DNA of 64,000 nt from contig PABH01000014.1 of NCBI GenBank assembly GCA_002702705.1, forward strand, positions 124,001 to 188,000, given 5' to 3'. The stretch is from Anaerolineaceae bacterium. GTDB taxonomy: Bacteria; Chloroflexota; Anaerolineae; Anaerolineales; Anaerolineaceae. Of the stretch, positions 54,571 through 63,031 are shown piece by piece; positions within the stretch are counted from its first letter, which is position 1, and every line of letters starts with the position of its first letter. The notes under the pieces were generated by a model. The model made no database searches and was not told the origin of the DNA. It saw only the letters and a program-made list of their open reading frames with translations. Position numbers and translations under genes: made by a program.

Positions 54571-54666
54571 TGTAACCAAATCGTAACAATTCTATAACTG
54601 AATAATAACTTAATTTTTTTTATAATAAGTTTATTATTTATCAGGGACTAGGATTATTACTTAAGT

Positions 54667-55224
54667 ATGTCTTTATATTCAGCTATTGAAACATTTCCCG
54701 ATGAGTGGAGTCGGAAAGCCCGTTGTCCAATCTGTAAAGGCATTTTTTTGCAAATTTTTCATTTTCCAAATTCTCCAGATCAAATGCACTGTCCACAATG
54801 TGAAGTTGTTTTTACCATCGAACAAAAAGGGGAACATTTATTTTTTGTAAAATGCCCCAATCATTTTCCGGATAGCCTAAAAGATCGGTGGGTTACACGA
54901 TATGAGATCTCTGAAAAAATTGCGAAATCAGTCAACAATGGACCTTCTGCCGCAGTGAATATCCCTACAGCCAACCCATTAAGGGCTGAAGCAGTTCGCC
55001 GGGCAAGAAACCTGGTTCAATTGGGTAACTCAAAGGAAAATGTTCGTAAAGCACTTGCGGCCTCCATGCAGCTTACCGAATTTGCAATTGAGGAAATCCT
55101 AACCGATGCTTTTAACGTTTATCAAATTAAACAAAAGAAACAGTTTAAAACCACAGCTATTTTTACCGGAATTATCACTGGTGGAATAATCTTATTGGTC
55201 ATCTTATTGTCTTTTTGGTTTTGA
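54667..55224 (+). CDS. Zinc-ribbon protein with C-terminal membrane anchor
   Basis: 185 residues. Near the N-terminus CPIC (about 21-24) and CPQC (about 45-48) form a likely zinc ribbon. A helical middle (PLRAEAVRRARNLVQLG, then NVRKALAASMQLTEF) follows, and one membrane helix (IFTGIITGGIILLVILLSF) closes the protein. The family is not recognised and the role is unknown. It ends 9 bases before the convergent amylase gene. Confidence 0.65.
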   Translation: MSLYSAIETFPDEWSRKARCPICKGIFLQIFHFPNSPDQMHCPQCEVVFTIEQKGEHLFFVKCPNHFPDSLKDRWVTRYEISEKIAKSVNNGPSAAVNIPTANPLRAEAVRRARNLVQLGNSKENVRKALAASMQLTEFAIEEILTDAFNVYQIKQKKQFKTTAIFTGIITGGIILLVILLSFWF

Positions 55225-55233
55225 TTACTGAGA

Positions 55234-56604
55234 TTATTCCGGGCTTATTTCGTTTGAAACAAGTATTCGTATCGAATAAGACGGGATCATAAGACTTTCC
55301 ATTTGGTTTGAATTGATCTGCTCATCGTTTAAGACATCTTTCCAAGCTGAATTTGTTGAAAGGCCAATATTACCCAAAACATATTCCTGATCACTGGCAT
55401 TCAGCATCACATAGATTGTTTTTCCTGCAAGGGTGCGTCTGAACACAAATATTTTATGTTGAACCAATACCTCTTCATATCCTCCCTCTGACAAAGCAGG
55501 ATAGATTTTTCGTAAACTTATCAATTTTTTTATAAAACCTGGCAGCGCAGGAAATGGACCATTATTCATTACCGTATTTAAGTCTACTGGAGGGCGAAGC
55601 GCTTCATCCGTGTACTGGGTACGTTTTCCGGGAATTCCCCATTCACTGCCGTAATAAACACTCGGAACACCCGGCATTGTGAATAACAAGCCATACAGGG
55701 GAAATAAATGATCACTGTTTGTTAACTGGCTGCCAATCCGATTTACATCGTGGTTGTCCACAAAATTATATAAAAACAAATCACGATAGATGCCGCTTGG
55801 TCCAAATTGGCGGTTAAGGGCATAAGCAATCTCAAAATAGTTCTCATCATTTAAACTGGAATAAAGTCCTTTGTAACATTCGTAGTTGGTGACTGAATCA
55901 AGATGGCCTGTTTTTGCCCAATTTGAATAATTTCCATGAACCACTTCACCCATTAACCAAAAATCCGGATTGATTCCTTTGGTAAGTTTGTTTAAATCCT
56001 CAATAAATTCAAAATCCAAACAATCTGCCGCATCAAGGCGTAAGCCGTCTATCTGCCAGGTATCCATCCAATACCGTACCGCAGACAAAAGATATTCCCT
56101 CACCGTTGGTTTTTTTAGATTTAATTTTGGAAGACTGAAATGTCCATCCCAAGTGGCATAGGTAAACGGGTCTCCTAATGGACTTTGCCGGTTAAATTCC
56201 AGACCTGCAAACCAAGAAGCATAATCTGAATTTTGGCCTTTCATTTGCACATCACGAAAAGCAAAATGGGAGCGCCCAACATGATTAAAGACACCATCTA
56301 AAATGATCCGCATATCTCGCCGGTGAATTTCGTCTGCCAGTTTTTTAAATGACGTTTCATCACCTAACCGGCGGTCGATTTTAAAATAATCCATGGTGTC
56401 ATACCCATGCTTTTCCGATTCAAAAATCGGTCCGAGATAGATGGTGTTCACTCCCAACCATTCTAAATGGTCCAGCCAACTGTATAAAATATCGAGTCGA
56501 TATTCTACTGGAGATGAAAAATCATTTTTTTTTGGTGCGCCAAACATGCCCAAAGGGTAGATATGATAAAAATTTGATTGTGGTATCCAAGAAGGTGTTT
56601 TCAT
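55234..56604 (-). CDS. GH13 alpha-amylase-family glycoside hydrolase
   Basis: 456 residues, cytoplasmic (no signal peptide). Alpha-amylase (beta/alpha)8 barrel with DGVFNHVGR (region I), GLRLDAAD with nucleophile D191 (II), GEVV with acid/base E220 (III) and FVDNHD with D286 (IV). The early NHVGRSHFAFRD context and the short length fit neopullulanase or cyclomaltodextrinase-like enzymes that act on imported malto-oligosaccharides. A TetR regulator is encoded 48 bases upstream, and the same palindrome stands before both genes, so the enzyme is probably repressed by it. Confidence 0.88.
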   Translation of the reverse strand: MKTPSWIPQSNFYHIYPLGMFGAPKKNDFSSPVEYRLDILYSWLDHLEWLGVNTIYLGPIFESEKHGYDTMDYFKIDRRLGDETSFKKLADEIHRRDMRIILDGVFNHVGRSHFAFRDVQMKGQNSDYASWFAGLEFNRQSPLGDPFTYATWDGHFSLPKLNLKKPTVREYLLSAVRYWMDTWQIDGLRLDAADCLDFEFIEDLNKLTKGINPDFWLMGEVVHGNYSNWAKTGHLDSVTNYECYKGLYSSLNDENYFEIAYALNRQFGPSGIYRDLFLYNFVDNHDVNRIGSQLTNSDHLFPLYGLLFTMPGVPSVYYGSEWGIPGKRTQYTDEALRPPVDLNTVMNNGPFPALPGFIKKLISLRKIYPALSEGGYEEVLVQHKIFVFRRTLAGKTIYVMLNASDQEYVLGNIGLSTNSAWKDVLNDEQINSNQMESLMIPSYSIRILVSNEISPE

Positions 56605-56613
56605 TTTCTGCTT

Positions 56614-56629
56614 TATACCGAACGGTATA
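56614..56629. promoter_or_regulatory. TetR-type operator before the amylase gene
   Basis: TATACCG-AA-CGGTATA, perfect 7-bp arms, 10 bases upstream of the amylase ATG. The same 16 bases form the centre of the palindrome at 57227-57250 before the TetR gene. Confidence 0.8.
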
Positions 56630-56652
56630 GAATCCTTTCAAAAAAAATTGAA

Positions 56653-57222
56653 TTATGAAAATATGCCGTACATAAATTGATGAACAGCGCGGTAAACCAG
56701 GGAATCATCCATTGTAGACGAATCCTGTAAGGCTAAAGAAGCATAGGTAAAAATCATGCCTAAAAATGTAATCGTATAAGAATCTTGTCGGTTTCGCATA
56801 TTGCCGTGTTGTTCCGCTGCTTTGATAAATAGGTTGCGAATTAAAGTCTGCTGTTGGTTGAGGTAAGGGGAAAAACATTGGTAAGCAATACTTTCCACTG
56901 GAGCAAATCGCATTGTCATCCATAATCGAAAAAATACAGGTTCAGTACTGGCAAAAATTAGATAATCATTGGTAATTATTTCTAAAGAAAAAACAAGGTC
57001 ACCCTGGTAAACACTGTGCGATAACAAGATTTTATAAAAAGGTTCAAAATAGTCTGCCAGAACAGCTTCCAATATACCTTGTTTAGAGCCGAAATAATGG
57101 TACAAGGTTGGTTTTGTCACGCCTGCCTGAGTTACCAATTCCTGTACACCAACAGCATCATACCCCCGATCTGCAAATAGACGGCAGGCAATTTGGATTA
57201 AATGGCGGCGGTTATCAAACAT
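56653..57222 (-). CDS. TetR/AcrR family transcriptional repressor
   Basis: 189 residues. N-terminal helix-turn-helix ADRGYDAVGVQELVTQAGVT with KPTLYHYFGSKQGILEAVL (residues about 18-56), typical of TetR. The C-terminal ligand domain is unassigned. A perfect palindrome overlaps its start region (57227-57250), and a shorter copy lies before the downstream amylase gene. It probably represses itself and the amylase gene until a sugar or other ligand binds (inference). Confidence 0.9.
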   Translation of the reverse strand: MFDNRRHLIQIACRLFADRGYDAVGVQELVTQAGVTKPTLYHYFGSKQGILEAVLADYFEPFYKILLSHSVYQGDLVFSLEIITNDYLIFASTEPVFFRLWMTMRFAPVESIAYQCFSPYLNQQQTLIRNLFIKAAEQHGNMRNRQDSYTITFLGMIFTYASLALQDSSTMDDSLVYRAVHQFMYGIFS

Positions 57223-57226
57223 AAAA

Positions 57227-57250
57227 CCAGTATACCGAACGGTATACTGG
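57227..57250. promoter_or_regulatory. Palindromic operator before the TetR gene
   Basis: CCAGTATACCG-AA-CGGTATACTGG, perfect 11-bp arms around AA, 4 bases upstream of the TetR ATG. It shares the core TATACCGAACGGTATA with the site before the amylase gene. Confidence 0.85.
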
Positions 57251-57277
57251 TTGTCAAGTCGTAATAATAAATTGAAT

Positions 57278-58360
57278 TTAGAGCACTTGTTGTATCACTT
57301 CCAACGCCTGCTGCACCAGTTCCATTCTCGCCTGGTTACCCATATGACCCAAGCGAAAAACTTTATCTGCCAGCGGACCGTAACTGCCGCCAACAACCAG
57401 GCCTTTTTCCCTGAATCGGTTGTTTAAATCAGCCCAGCGGAACTTTTCCGGCACTTTGACAGCTGTAACGGTTGGCGACTTAATGGCTTCTTCTACTGCG
57501 AATAACTCCAGACCCATTGCTTGAATACGTTCCTGGGTAAAAGCGGCAGTTCTTACATGCCGGTCGAATACAGTGTCCAGCCCTTCTGACAGCAGAAGAT
57601 CAGCTGCTGCATTTAATGCAGCCACACCATGCCAACTGGGAGTATAGGGAAAGTAATGTTCTTTTTGTGCAGACTTAAATGGCAGTAGGGCATCATAACC
57701 AATATAGGCAATGGATTCAATGATCTCCCATGCTTTGGGGCTAACCGATAAAAATGACATTTCGGGTGGGGCTGATAAAACTTTTTGAGACCCGCCTAAG
57801 GCCAGGTCAATCTGCCATTCATCACTTAATACGGGGGTTCCGCCCACACTGGCAACCACATCCACATACAGCAAGGGTACTTCCTGCCGCTTTTTAATCT
57901 CACCTAATTTTTCCAAGGGGTTTAATGTACCCGATGGTGTCTCGCAGTGAACTGCCGTGATCATCTTTGGTTGAAACTCACTAATGGTTTCTTCGATCAT
58001 TTTCCAATCATGATAGGTTTCGTTGTATGCAAACCCTACTGTTTTCACCTGAGCGCCCAGTTTTTTTGCCATCTCTCCGATGCCATACCCAAACACACCA
58101 CTTGCTACAGCCAACACGCGGTCACCGGGCTGCAAACAGCTTTTTAATGCCCCCCACAAGGCTACCATGCCTTCACCAGTTTTGATGACTACCTGGTTTT
58201 GGGTACCTAATAACTGTTTTAATTTGGATTCGGTTTGATTATATAGGGATAAAAACTCTGATTCTAAATCTGCAGAACCATAATTTTGAGCATAAGCATT
58301 TAATACCGTTTCCGGCACACTAACCGGACCTGGCACCATTGGAATAGGATAACGAATCAT
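57278..58360 (-). CDS. Class V aminotransferase (alanine-glyoxylate / serine-pyruvate type)
   Basis: 360 residues. PLP enzyme of the AGXT-like group: start PIPMVPGPVSVPETVL, GTQNQVVIKTGEGMVALWGA, HCETPSGTLNPLE, the aspartate in VDVVASVGG and the PLP lysine K193 in GGSQKVLSAPPE. Such enzymes transaminate glyoxylate or pyruvate with serine or alanine. The true donor cannot be read from sequence. It stands alone; its 3' end is 55 bases from the TetR gene start. Confidence 0.88.
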   Translation of the reverse strand: MIRYPIPMVPGPVSVPETVLNAYAQNYGSADLESEFLSLYNQTESKLKQLLGTQNQVVIKTGEGMVALWGALKSCLQPGDRVLAVASGVFGYGIGEMAKKLGAQVKTVGFAYNETYHDWKMIEETISEFQPKMITAVHCETPSGTLNPLEKLGEIKKRQEVPLLYVDVVASVGGTPVLSDEWQIDLALGGSQKVLSAPPEMSFLSVSPKAWEIIESIAYIGYDALLPFKSAQKEHYFPYTPSWHGVAALNAAADLLLSEGLDTVFDRHVRTAAFTQERIQAMGLELFAVEEAIKSPTVTAVKVPEKFRWADLNNRFREKGLVVGGSYGPLADKVFRLGHMGNQARMELVQQALEVIQQVL

Positions 58361-58643
58361 ACAACCTGCCTGAATTTTGATTTACTTTCTCTTATTATCT
58401 CATGTTTTTTTCAGCCTGGGCAAGTATAGGCTAAATTATCAGCAGGGTTATTCACAATTATCTCTTTGAGCCATGAATAGCGATTTTTGTCTTCTACTTT
58501 GTAAATTGCCGTGGATTACCTGATTCCTATTGAACACCCAAAACCGATAAACAAATAAAGGTTCTTCAATTCTTATGTGATTACTTTAATTTTTGAAATA
58601 ATCTAATTAGTAAAACGATAGTTTTTTGGATTAGAGGTATTGA

Positions 58644-59144
58644 TTGAGAAATTTATTTGAAATTCCCGGATTAAATGTTTACTTGCAGATCATTGTCACC
58701 TTAATTTCTATACTTGTTCATTTTTTAGCTACCCGGAATAAACCACGAAAAGAATCCACATTGGAAATCATTCTAATTTACACGATTGGTTTGGCGGGTT
58801 GGTTTACGATTATCAGTGGTTTTATGGGGCATATGTTATACGCAGATCAGGTTGCTGCATCAATCGGCTGGCCGCTCGACAGCGGTTTTCAAATGGAACT
58901 TGGTTTTGCTGCGATTGGGATTGGGCTGATTGGTTTTTTGGGGTTTTGGATCAGGTCATTTTGGCTGCCGTTTATCATAACCAAATCCACGTTTATGATT
59001 GGAGCCGGAATCACCCATTTGATCCATATTTTTCAACACAACAATTTATCCCCTAATAATGCTGGCGTCATTTTATATTGGGATTTTTTGCTGCCCATAT
59101 TTTTAATTGTCTTTTATGTTTTGTTTCAGCGCGAAAAAAAATGA
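58644..59144 (+). CDS. DUF6790-like four-helix membrane protein
   Basis: 166 residues with about five hydrophobic segments. The family-like core SIGWPLDSGFQMELGFAAIG, the FMGHM stretch and HLIHIFQHNN resemble DUF6790 membrane proteins, whose function is unknown. The start is a TTG at 58644 with AGAGG six bases upstream; no ATG is suitable nearby. It lies 26 bases before the next small gene on the same strand. Confidence 0.7.
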   Translation: MRNLFEIPGLNVYLQIIVTLISILVHFLATRNKPRKESTLEIILIYTIGLAGWFTIISGFMGHMLYADQVAASIGWPLDSGFQMELGFAAIGIGLIGFLGFWIRSFWLPFIITKSTFMIGAGITHLIHIFQHNNLSPNNAGVILYWDFLLPIFLIVFYVLFQREKK

Positions 59145-59170
59145 TCGAACTATAAAAAATGAGGTATTTT

Positions 59171-59368
59171 ATGAATAACCATTCACCCTTTTTAAAATTG
59201 GCGAAACCAGCGCAAAGAGCATTACAAAATGCGGGCATTGACGACTTGGAACAGTTATCAAAATATACCGAGACAGAAATTGCCAAACTTCATGGAATCG
59301 GAAAAAACGCTATCCTGCTACTCCGTCAGGAATTAAATAAAAAGGGATTAAGTTTCCAACAAGAATAA
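59171..59368 (+). CDS. Small helix-hairpin-helix DNA-binding-like protein
   Basis: 65 residues from the ATG at 59171, which has GAGG at the right distance; the ATG at 59159 overlaps that site. The whole protein is one helix-hairpin-helix unit, LAKPAQRALQNAGIDDLEQL then KLHGIGKNAILLLRQEL, like the RNA polymerase alpha C-terminal domain or short DNA-binding HhH proteins. A DNA contact role is likely; the partner is unknown. Confidence 0.75.
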   Translation: MNNHSPFLKLAKPAQRALQNAGIDDLEQLSKYTETEIAKLHGIGKNAILLLRQELNKKGLSFQQE

Positions 59369-59511
59369 AATAACTTCGTTTAACTTTTCAAAAGAATAAA
59401 ACGTCAACTAATGTATAATCCATATAAAGACTGTTTGGAGTGATTTCATGATCATTAAATTAAAAAATATTTACAAAACTTTAAATTTTAGAATCCAAGC
59501 TGAGACAATCA

Positions 59512-60123
59512 ATGAGTGAAATTATCCGGCATTCTGTTGATGGGGACCGAGATGATCGATTGACCATTCCGGAAATCATCCAAAAACGGCGCAGCATCCG
59601 AAAATATTTACCGCAGGAAGTAGAAAAAGAAAAACTTGAACTGTTAGTGGCTGCAGCAATGACCGCTCCGACAGCCTGTAACAGCCAACCTTGGGAGTTT
59701 GTGATCATTAAGGAGCAAGAAGTCTTACAGAAATTACAGTCAAAACTTCTTTTTGCTCGTTATAATGCCCCAGCTGGCATTGTTGTATGTGGAAACCTTA
59801 AAATCGCAAACAATTCAGCGGCCAAACATTATTGGGTTCAAGACTGCAGTGCAGCCACAGAAAATATTTTATTAACCGCGGTAAGTTTGGGACTAGGTTC
59901 TGTATGGATTGGGGTTTATCCCTTGCCGAGTGTTATAAAGCCTGTTTCCGAGATTTTGAATCTCCCTGAATACGTTATTCCGCTCAATTTGATTTATGTC
60001 GGATATCCTGCGGAAGAAAAACAAAACCGACCACAACTCAGCCAACAAAACCGCATTCATTGGGAGATTTACGAACCTCGAAAGAGGAGAGCAAAAGTAA
60101 AAAACGCGAAACTGAATGTTTAG
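59512..60123 (+). CDS. Nitroreductase-family flavoprotein
   Basis: 203 residues. FMN-dependent NAD(P)H oxidoreductase of the nitroreductase superfamily: KRRSIRKYLPQEVEKE, then MTAPTACNSQPWEFVIIK (FMN contacts), then QDCSAATENILLTAVSLGLG and WIGVYPL. The natural substrate is unknown. The ribosome site before the ATG at 59512 is weak. The C-terminal tail is basic. Confidence 0.87.
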   Translation: MSEIIRHSVDGDRDDRLTIPEIIQKRRSIRKYLPQEVEKEKLELLVAAAMTAPTACNSQPWEFVIIKEQEVLQKLQSKLLFARYNAPAGIVVCGNLKIANNSAAKHYWVQDCSAATENILLTAVSLGLGSVWIGVYPLPSVIKPVSEILNLPEYVIPLNLIYVGYPAEEKQNRPQLSQQNRIHWEIYEPRKRRAKVKNAKLNV

Positions 60124-60268
60124 ATTTTTTCTGGTAAAAAACAGTATTTACTGAAGAAAGATAAAACCTTAATAAAGTATCGAATTTAGTTCTAAAAGTT
60201 TTTTGAAATACATTTGAGTCTTGCGTTATCTTATACTTATCTTTTCAAGCAAATCAAGGAGTTTAATT

Positions 60269-61252
60269 ATGAAATATCGAACTTTAGGTAGAACCGGTTG
60301 GAACGTTTCTGAAGTAAGTTTTGGATCTTGGGCAATTGGCGGCACGTGGGGGCCGACCGTAGAATCTGAGTCTCTGGCAGCCTTACATAAAGCCGTTGAA
60401 ATGGGTGTTAATTTTTTTGATACCGCTGATGTTTACGGGGATGGCATTAGTGAACGTTTGTTAGCAAAATTACGCAGAGAAACGAATGAAACCATCTATA
60501 TTGCCACAAAGGCGGGGCGACGGCTCGACCCACATATTGCAGAAGGTTATAACCGCCCTAATTTAACGGCATATGTTGAACGCAGCCTAAAGAATTTGGA
60601 AACAGAAGCCTTAGATCTGCTTCAGTTACATTGTCCTCCTACCGAAGTATATTATATGCCGGAGGTATTTGGTATTTTAGATGACCTGGTACAGGCTGGA
60701 AAAATTCGTTATTATGGCGTGAGTGTGGAAAAAGTTGAAGAAGCGCTTAAAGCCATTGAATTCCCTAATGTACAAAGTGTACAAATCATATTTAATATGT
60801 TCCGTCTTCGACCTGCAGATTTGTTATTTGATCAGGTCAAAAAAAGGCAGGTTGGTATTTTGGCAAGAGTACCGCTCGCTTCCGGTATGCTGACGGGGAA
60901 ATTCAAACCAAATACCAGTTTTGATGAGGACGATCACCGTTCTTTCAACCGAGAGGGAGAAGCATTTGATCGCGGCGAAACATTTTCCGGTGTTCCATAT
61001 GACCTTGGCTTAAAAGCTGTTGAGGAATTAAAAGCTGTTTGTCCGGAAGGGATGACCTTGGTGCAGTTTGCCATACGGTGGATATTGATGTTTGATGCTG
61101 TCACCTGTGCTATCCCGGGAGCAAAACGGCCTTCACAAGCGGAAGAAAATTTTGCCGCTGCTGACCTGCCTGCCCTTTCAGATGAAACCATGTCACAGGT
61201 ACGAAAAATTTATGATCATCTCATTCGGGAACACGTTCACCCTTATTGGTAA
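60269..61252 (+). CDS. Aldo/keto reductase
   Basis: About 327 residues from the ATG at 60269 (AAGGAG upstream), giving the family start MKYRTLGRTGWNVSEVSFGS. AKR barrel with catalytic D-Y pair in FFDTADVYGDGISERLLA, lysine in IATKAG and histidine in LLQLHCPP; the NADP-binding end IPGAKRPSQAEENFAAAD is intact. It is a general NADPH-dependent aldehyde/ketone reductase. The cupin gene follows after 19 bases, so the two may be cotranscribed. Confidence 0.9.
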   Translation: MKYRTLGRTGWNVSEVSFGSWAIGGTWGPTVESESLAALHKAVEMGVNFFDTADVYGDGISERLLAKLRRETNETIYIATKAGRRLDPHIAEGYNRPNLTAYVERSLKNLETEALDLLQLHCPPTEVYYMPEVFGILDDLVQAGKIRYYGVSVEKVEEALKAIEFPNVQSVQIIFNMFRLRPADLLFDQVKKRQVGILARVPLASGMLTGKFKPNTSFDEDDHRSFNREGEAFDRGETFSGVPYDLGLKAVEELKAVCPEGMTLVQFAIRWILMFDAVTCAIPGAKRPSQAEENFAAADLPALSDETMSQVRKIYDHLIREHVHPYW

Positions 61253-61271
61253 ATCATAAACAGGAGTTTTT

Positions 61272-61841
61272 TTGAAAAAGTGGAATAATCCGGTAACCAA
61301 AACCGAAGAACAGAAAATGCATCCGGATGCTTTGGCATTGCTTCATTTTTATCAATTTGAACGGCTTCCGGTTGAAGGCACTTTTTATAAGAGCACTTAT
61401 CGATCAGTACTGGAGATCAACGATGGAAATCCGATTGGAACGGCTATGATTGGTATGTATACCAATCAACCTGTAAGTCTGTCGTGTTTTCATCGTTTAC
61501 TCCATGATGAAATCTGGCATTTTTATGGGGGAGACCCATTTAAATTAATACTTTTACACCCAAATGGATCAAGTGAAGATATTTTAATGGGTCCAAACCC
61601 TATCAATGGTGAACAACTTCAATTTGTTATTCCTGCGATGACCTGGCAGGCAGGATTTCTTTTACCAGGCGGTCGTTACGCTTTATTCGGATGCACAATG
61701 GCGCCAGGATTCACTGGCTCGTGTTTTGAAGCAGCCACAGCTGAAGAATTAATAAAACAATACCCCGATCGATCAGAAGATATTCAACGATTGAGTATTA
61801 ATGACCATACCACACGAATGCCAAAAGATTTTGCGAAGTAA
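61272..61841 (+). CDS. Cupin-fold protein, DUF985 family
   Basis: 189 residues beginning with TTG at 61272 after CAGGAG. DUF985/Cupin_5: LLHFYQFERLPVEGTFYKST, then SCFHRLLHDEIWHFYGGDPF (20 residues, family core), then GSCFEAATAEEL at the end. Members have a single beta-barrel cupin, and some are thought to be epimerase-like or sugar-binding. The function is uncertain. Confidence 0.85.
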   Translation: MKKWNNPVTKTEEQKMHPDALALLHFYQFERLPVEGTFYKSTYRSVLEINDGNPIGTAMIGMYTNQPVSLSCFHRLLHDEIWHFYGGDPFKLILLHPNGSSEDILMGPNPINGEQLQFVIPAMTWQAGFLLPGGRYALFGCTMAPGFTGSCFEAATAEELIKQYPDRSEDIQRLSINDHTTRMPKDFAK

Positions 61842-61926
61842 TTGAGAGCCAGCACAATCGGGCTTGCCTGCTTCTTATAAACATAATTGAATTTAAAACA
61901 TGGTCTTACCTATTAAGGAAAAAAGA

Positions 61927-62775
61927 ATGCGCTCTGAAAAAGAAATGATGGATTTGATTTTATCCATTGCCCGTGAAGATGACCGTATCCGGGCAGTTAT
62001 TTTAAATGGATCTCGGGCGAACCCTAATGTAAAACCTGATTGTTTTCAGGATTACGACATTGTTTATTTTGTTACCGACATTTCCCCTTTTTGTAATAAT
62101 CCTGAATGGATTAAACCATTTGGGGAGCTAATGATACTTCAAATGCCTGATATGTTTCCAGAACCTTTTCCTGAGAACTTTGAACATTTCACTTATTTAA
62201 TGCAATTTATGGATGGAAATCGGATTGACCTGACTTTCTATCCAACATCAAAAATAGAAACCATGCACCGTGACAGTTTGAGTGTCTCATTACTGGACAA
62301 AGATGACATCTTTAAGCCATTTCCGCCCGCCAATGAAAATGATTACCTGCCACTACCTCCAACTGAGCAACAGTTCCAACATTGTTGTAATGAGTTTTGG
62401 TGGGTCAGCACCTATGTGGTGAAAGGGTTATGGCGAAAACAAATACTTTATGCGAAATCAATGCTGGATCTGATTGTGCGCCCGGAATTGATAAAAATGT
62501 TAACCTGGTATATTGGCGTTCAGACCAATTTTAAGGTTAATCCAGGTAGTTGTGGAAAATATTTTCAAAAGTACCTGGAACCGTCTCTTTGGGATATGCT
62601 TTTATCCACCTACGCGGATGCTGATTATAAAAACACATGGGTAGCCCACCAGCAAATGTGTCTTCTTTTTAGAAAAACAGCATTGCGCATAGCCGAGTAT
62701 TATCAATTTGAATATCCCCATCAGGATGATGCCCGAGTGAGCGATTATTTGAACAGGTACCCAATACCGGATTAA
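61927..62775 (+). CDS. AadE-like aminoglycoside 6-adenylyltransferase family protein
   Basis: 282 residues from the ATG at 61927, which has AAGGAAAAAAGA before it. Nucleotidyltransferase with the GSR motif ILNGSRANPN and the metal-binding pair in FQDYDIVYFV; IDLTFYPTSK carries the third aspartate. The C-terminal helical domain is AadE-like (NEFWWVSTYVVKGLWRKQIL, 20 residues). Related proteins adenylylate streptomycin, but many chromosomal homologues have no proven resistance role, so resistance should not be claimed. Confidence 0.85.
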   Translation: MRSEKEMMDLILSIAREDDRIRAVILNGSRANPNVKPDCFQDYDIVYFVTDISPFCNNPEWIKPFGELMILQMPDMFPEPFPENFEHFTYLMQFMDGNRIDLTFYPTSKIETMHRDSLSVSLLDKDDIFKPFPPANENDYLPLPPTEQQFQHCCNEFWWVSTYVVKGLWRKQILYAKSMLDLIVRPELIKMLTWYIGVQTNFKVNPGSCGKYFQKYLEPSLWDMLLSTYADADYKNTWVAHQQMCLLFRKTALRIAEYYQFEYPHQDDARVSDYLNRYPIPD

Positions 62776-63031
62776 TTTTAAAATAACACACCCAGATAAA
62801 ATGAAAAGAAATACTTAACTTTTTGAAGATAACGGGTTGATGGGTGCATTAATTTACCAAAAATCTGATTTACTCTTAAAAGTTGCAAATAATTGATTGG
62901 TAAAATTATTTTTTAATTACCTATACTGAATCTAAACCAAAGGTTGATCTTTGTTTCGTAAAATCTCAAGAAGTATAAATTATTAATTTTTTTATTAAAA
63001 ACAAAGGTTCTTTACCTTAAGGAGATTCCAG

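Noticed and set aside
61927-62775. Streptomycin resistance gene
   Set aside because: Family membership alone does not show resistance; no mobile context is present.
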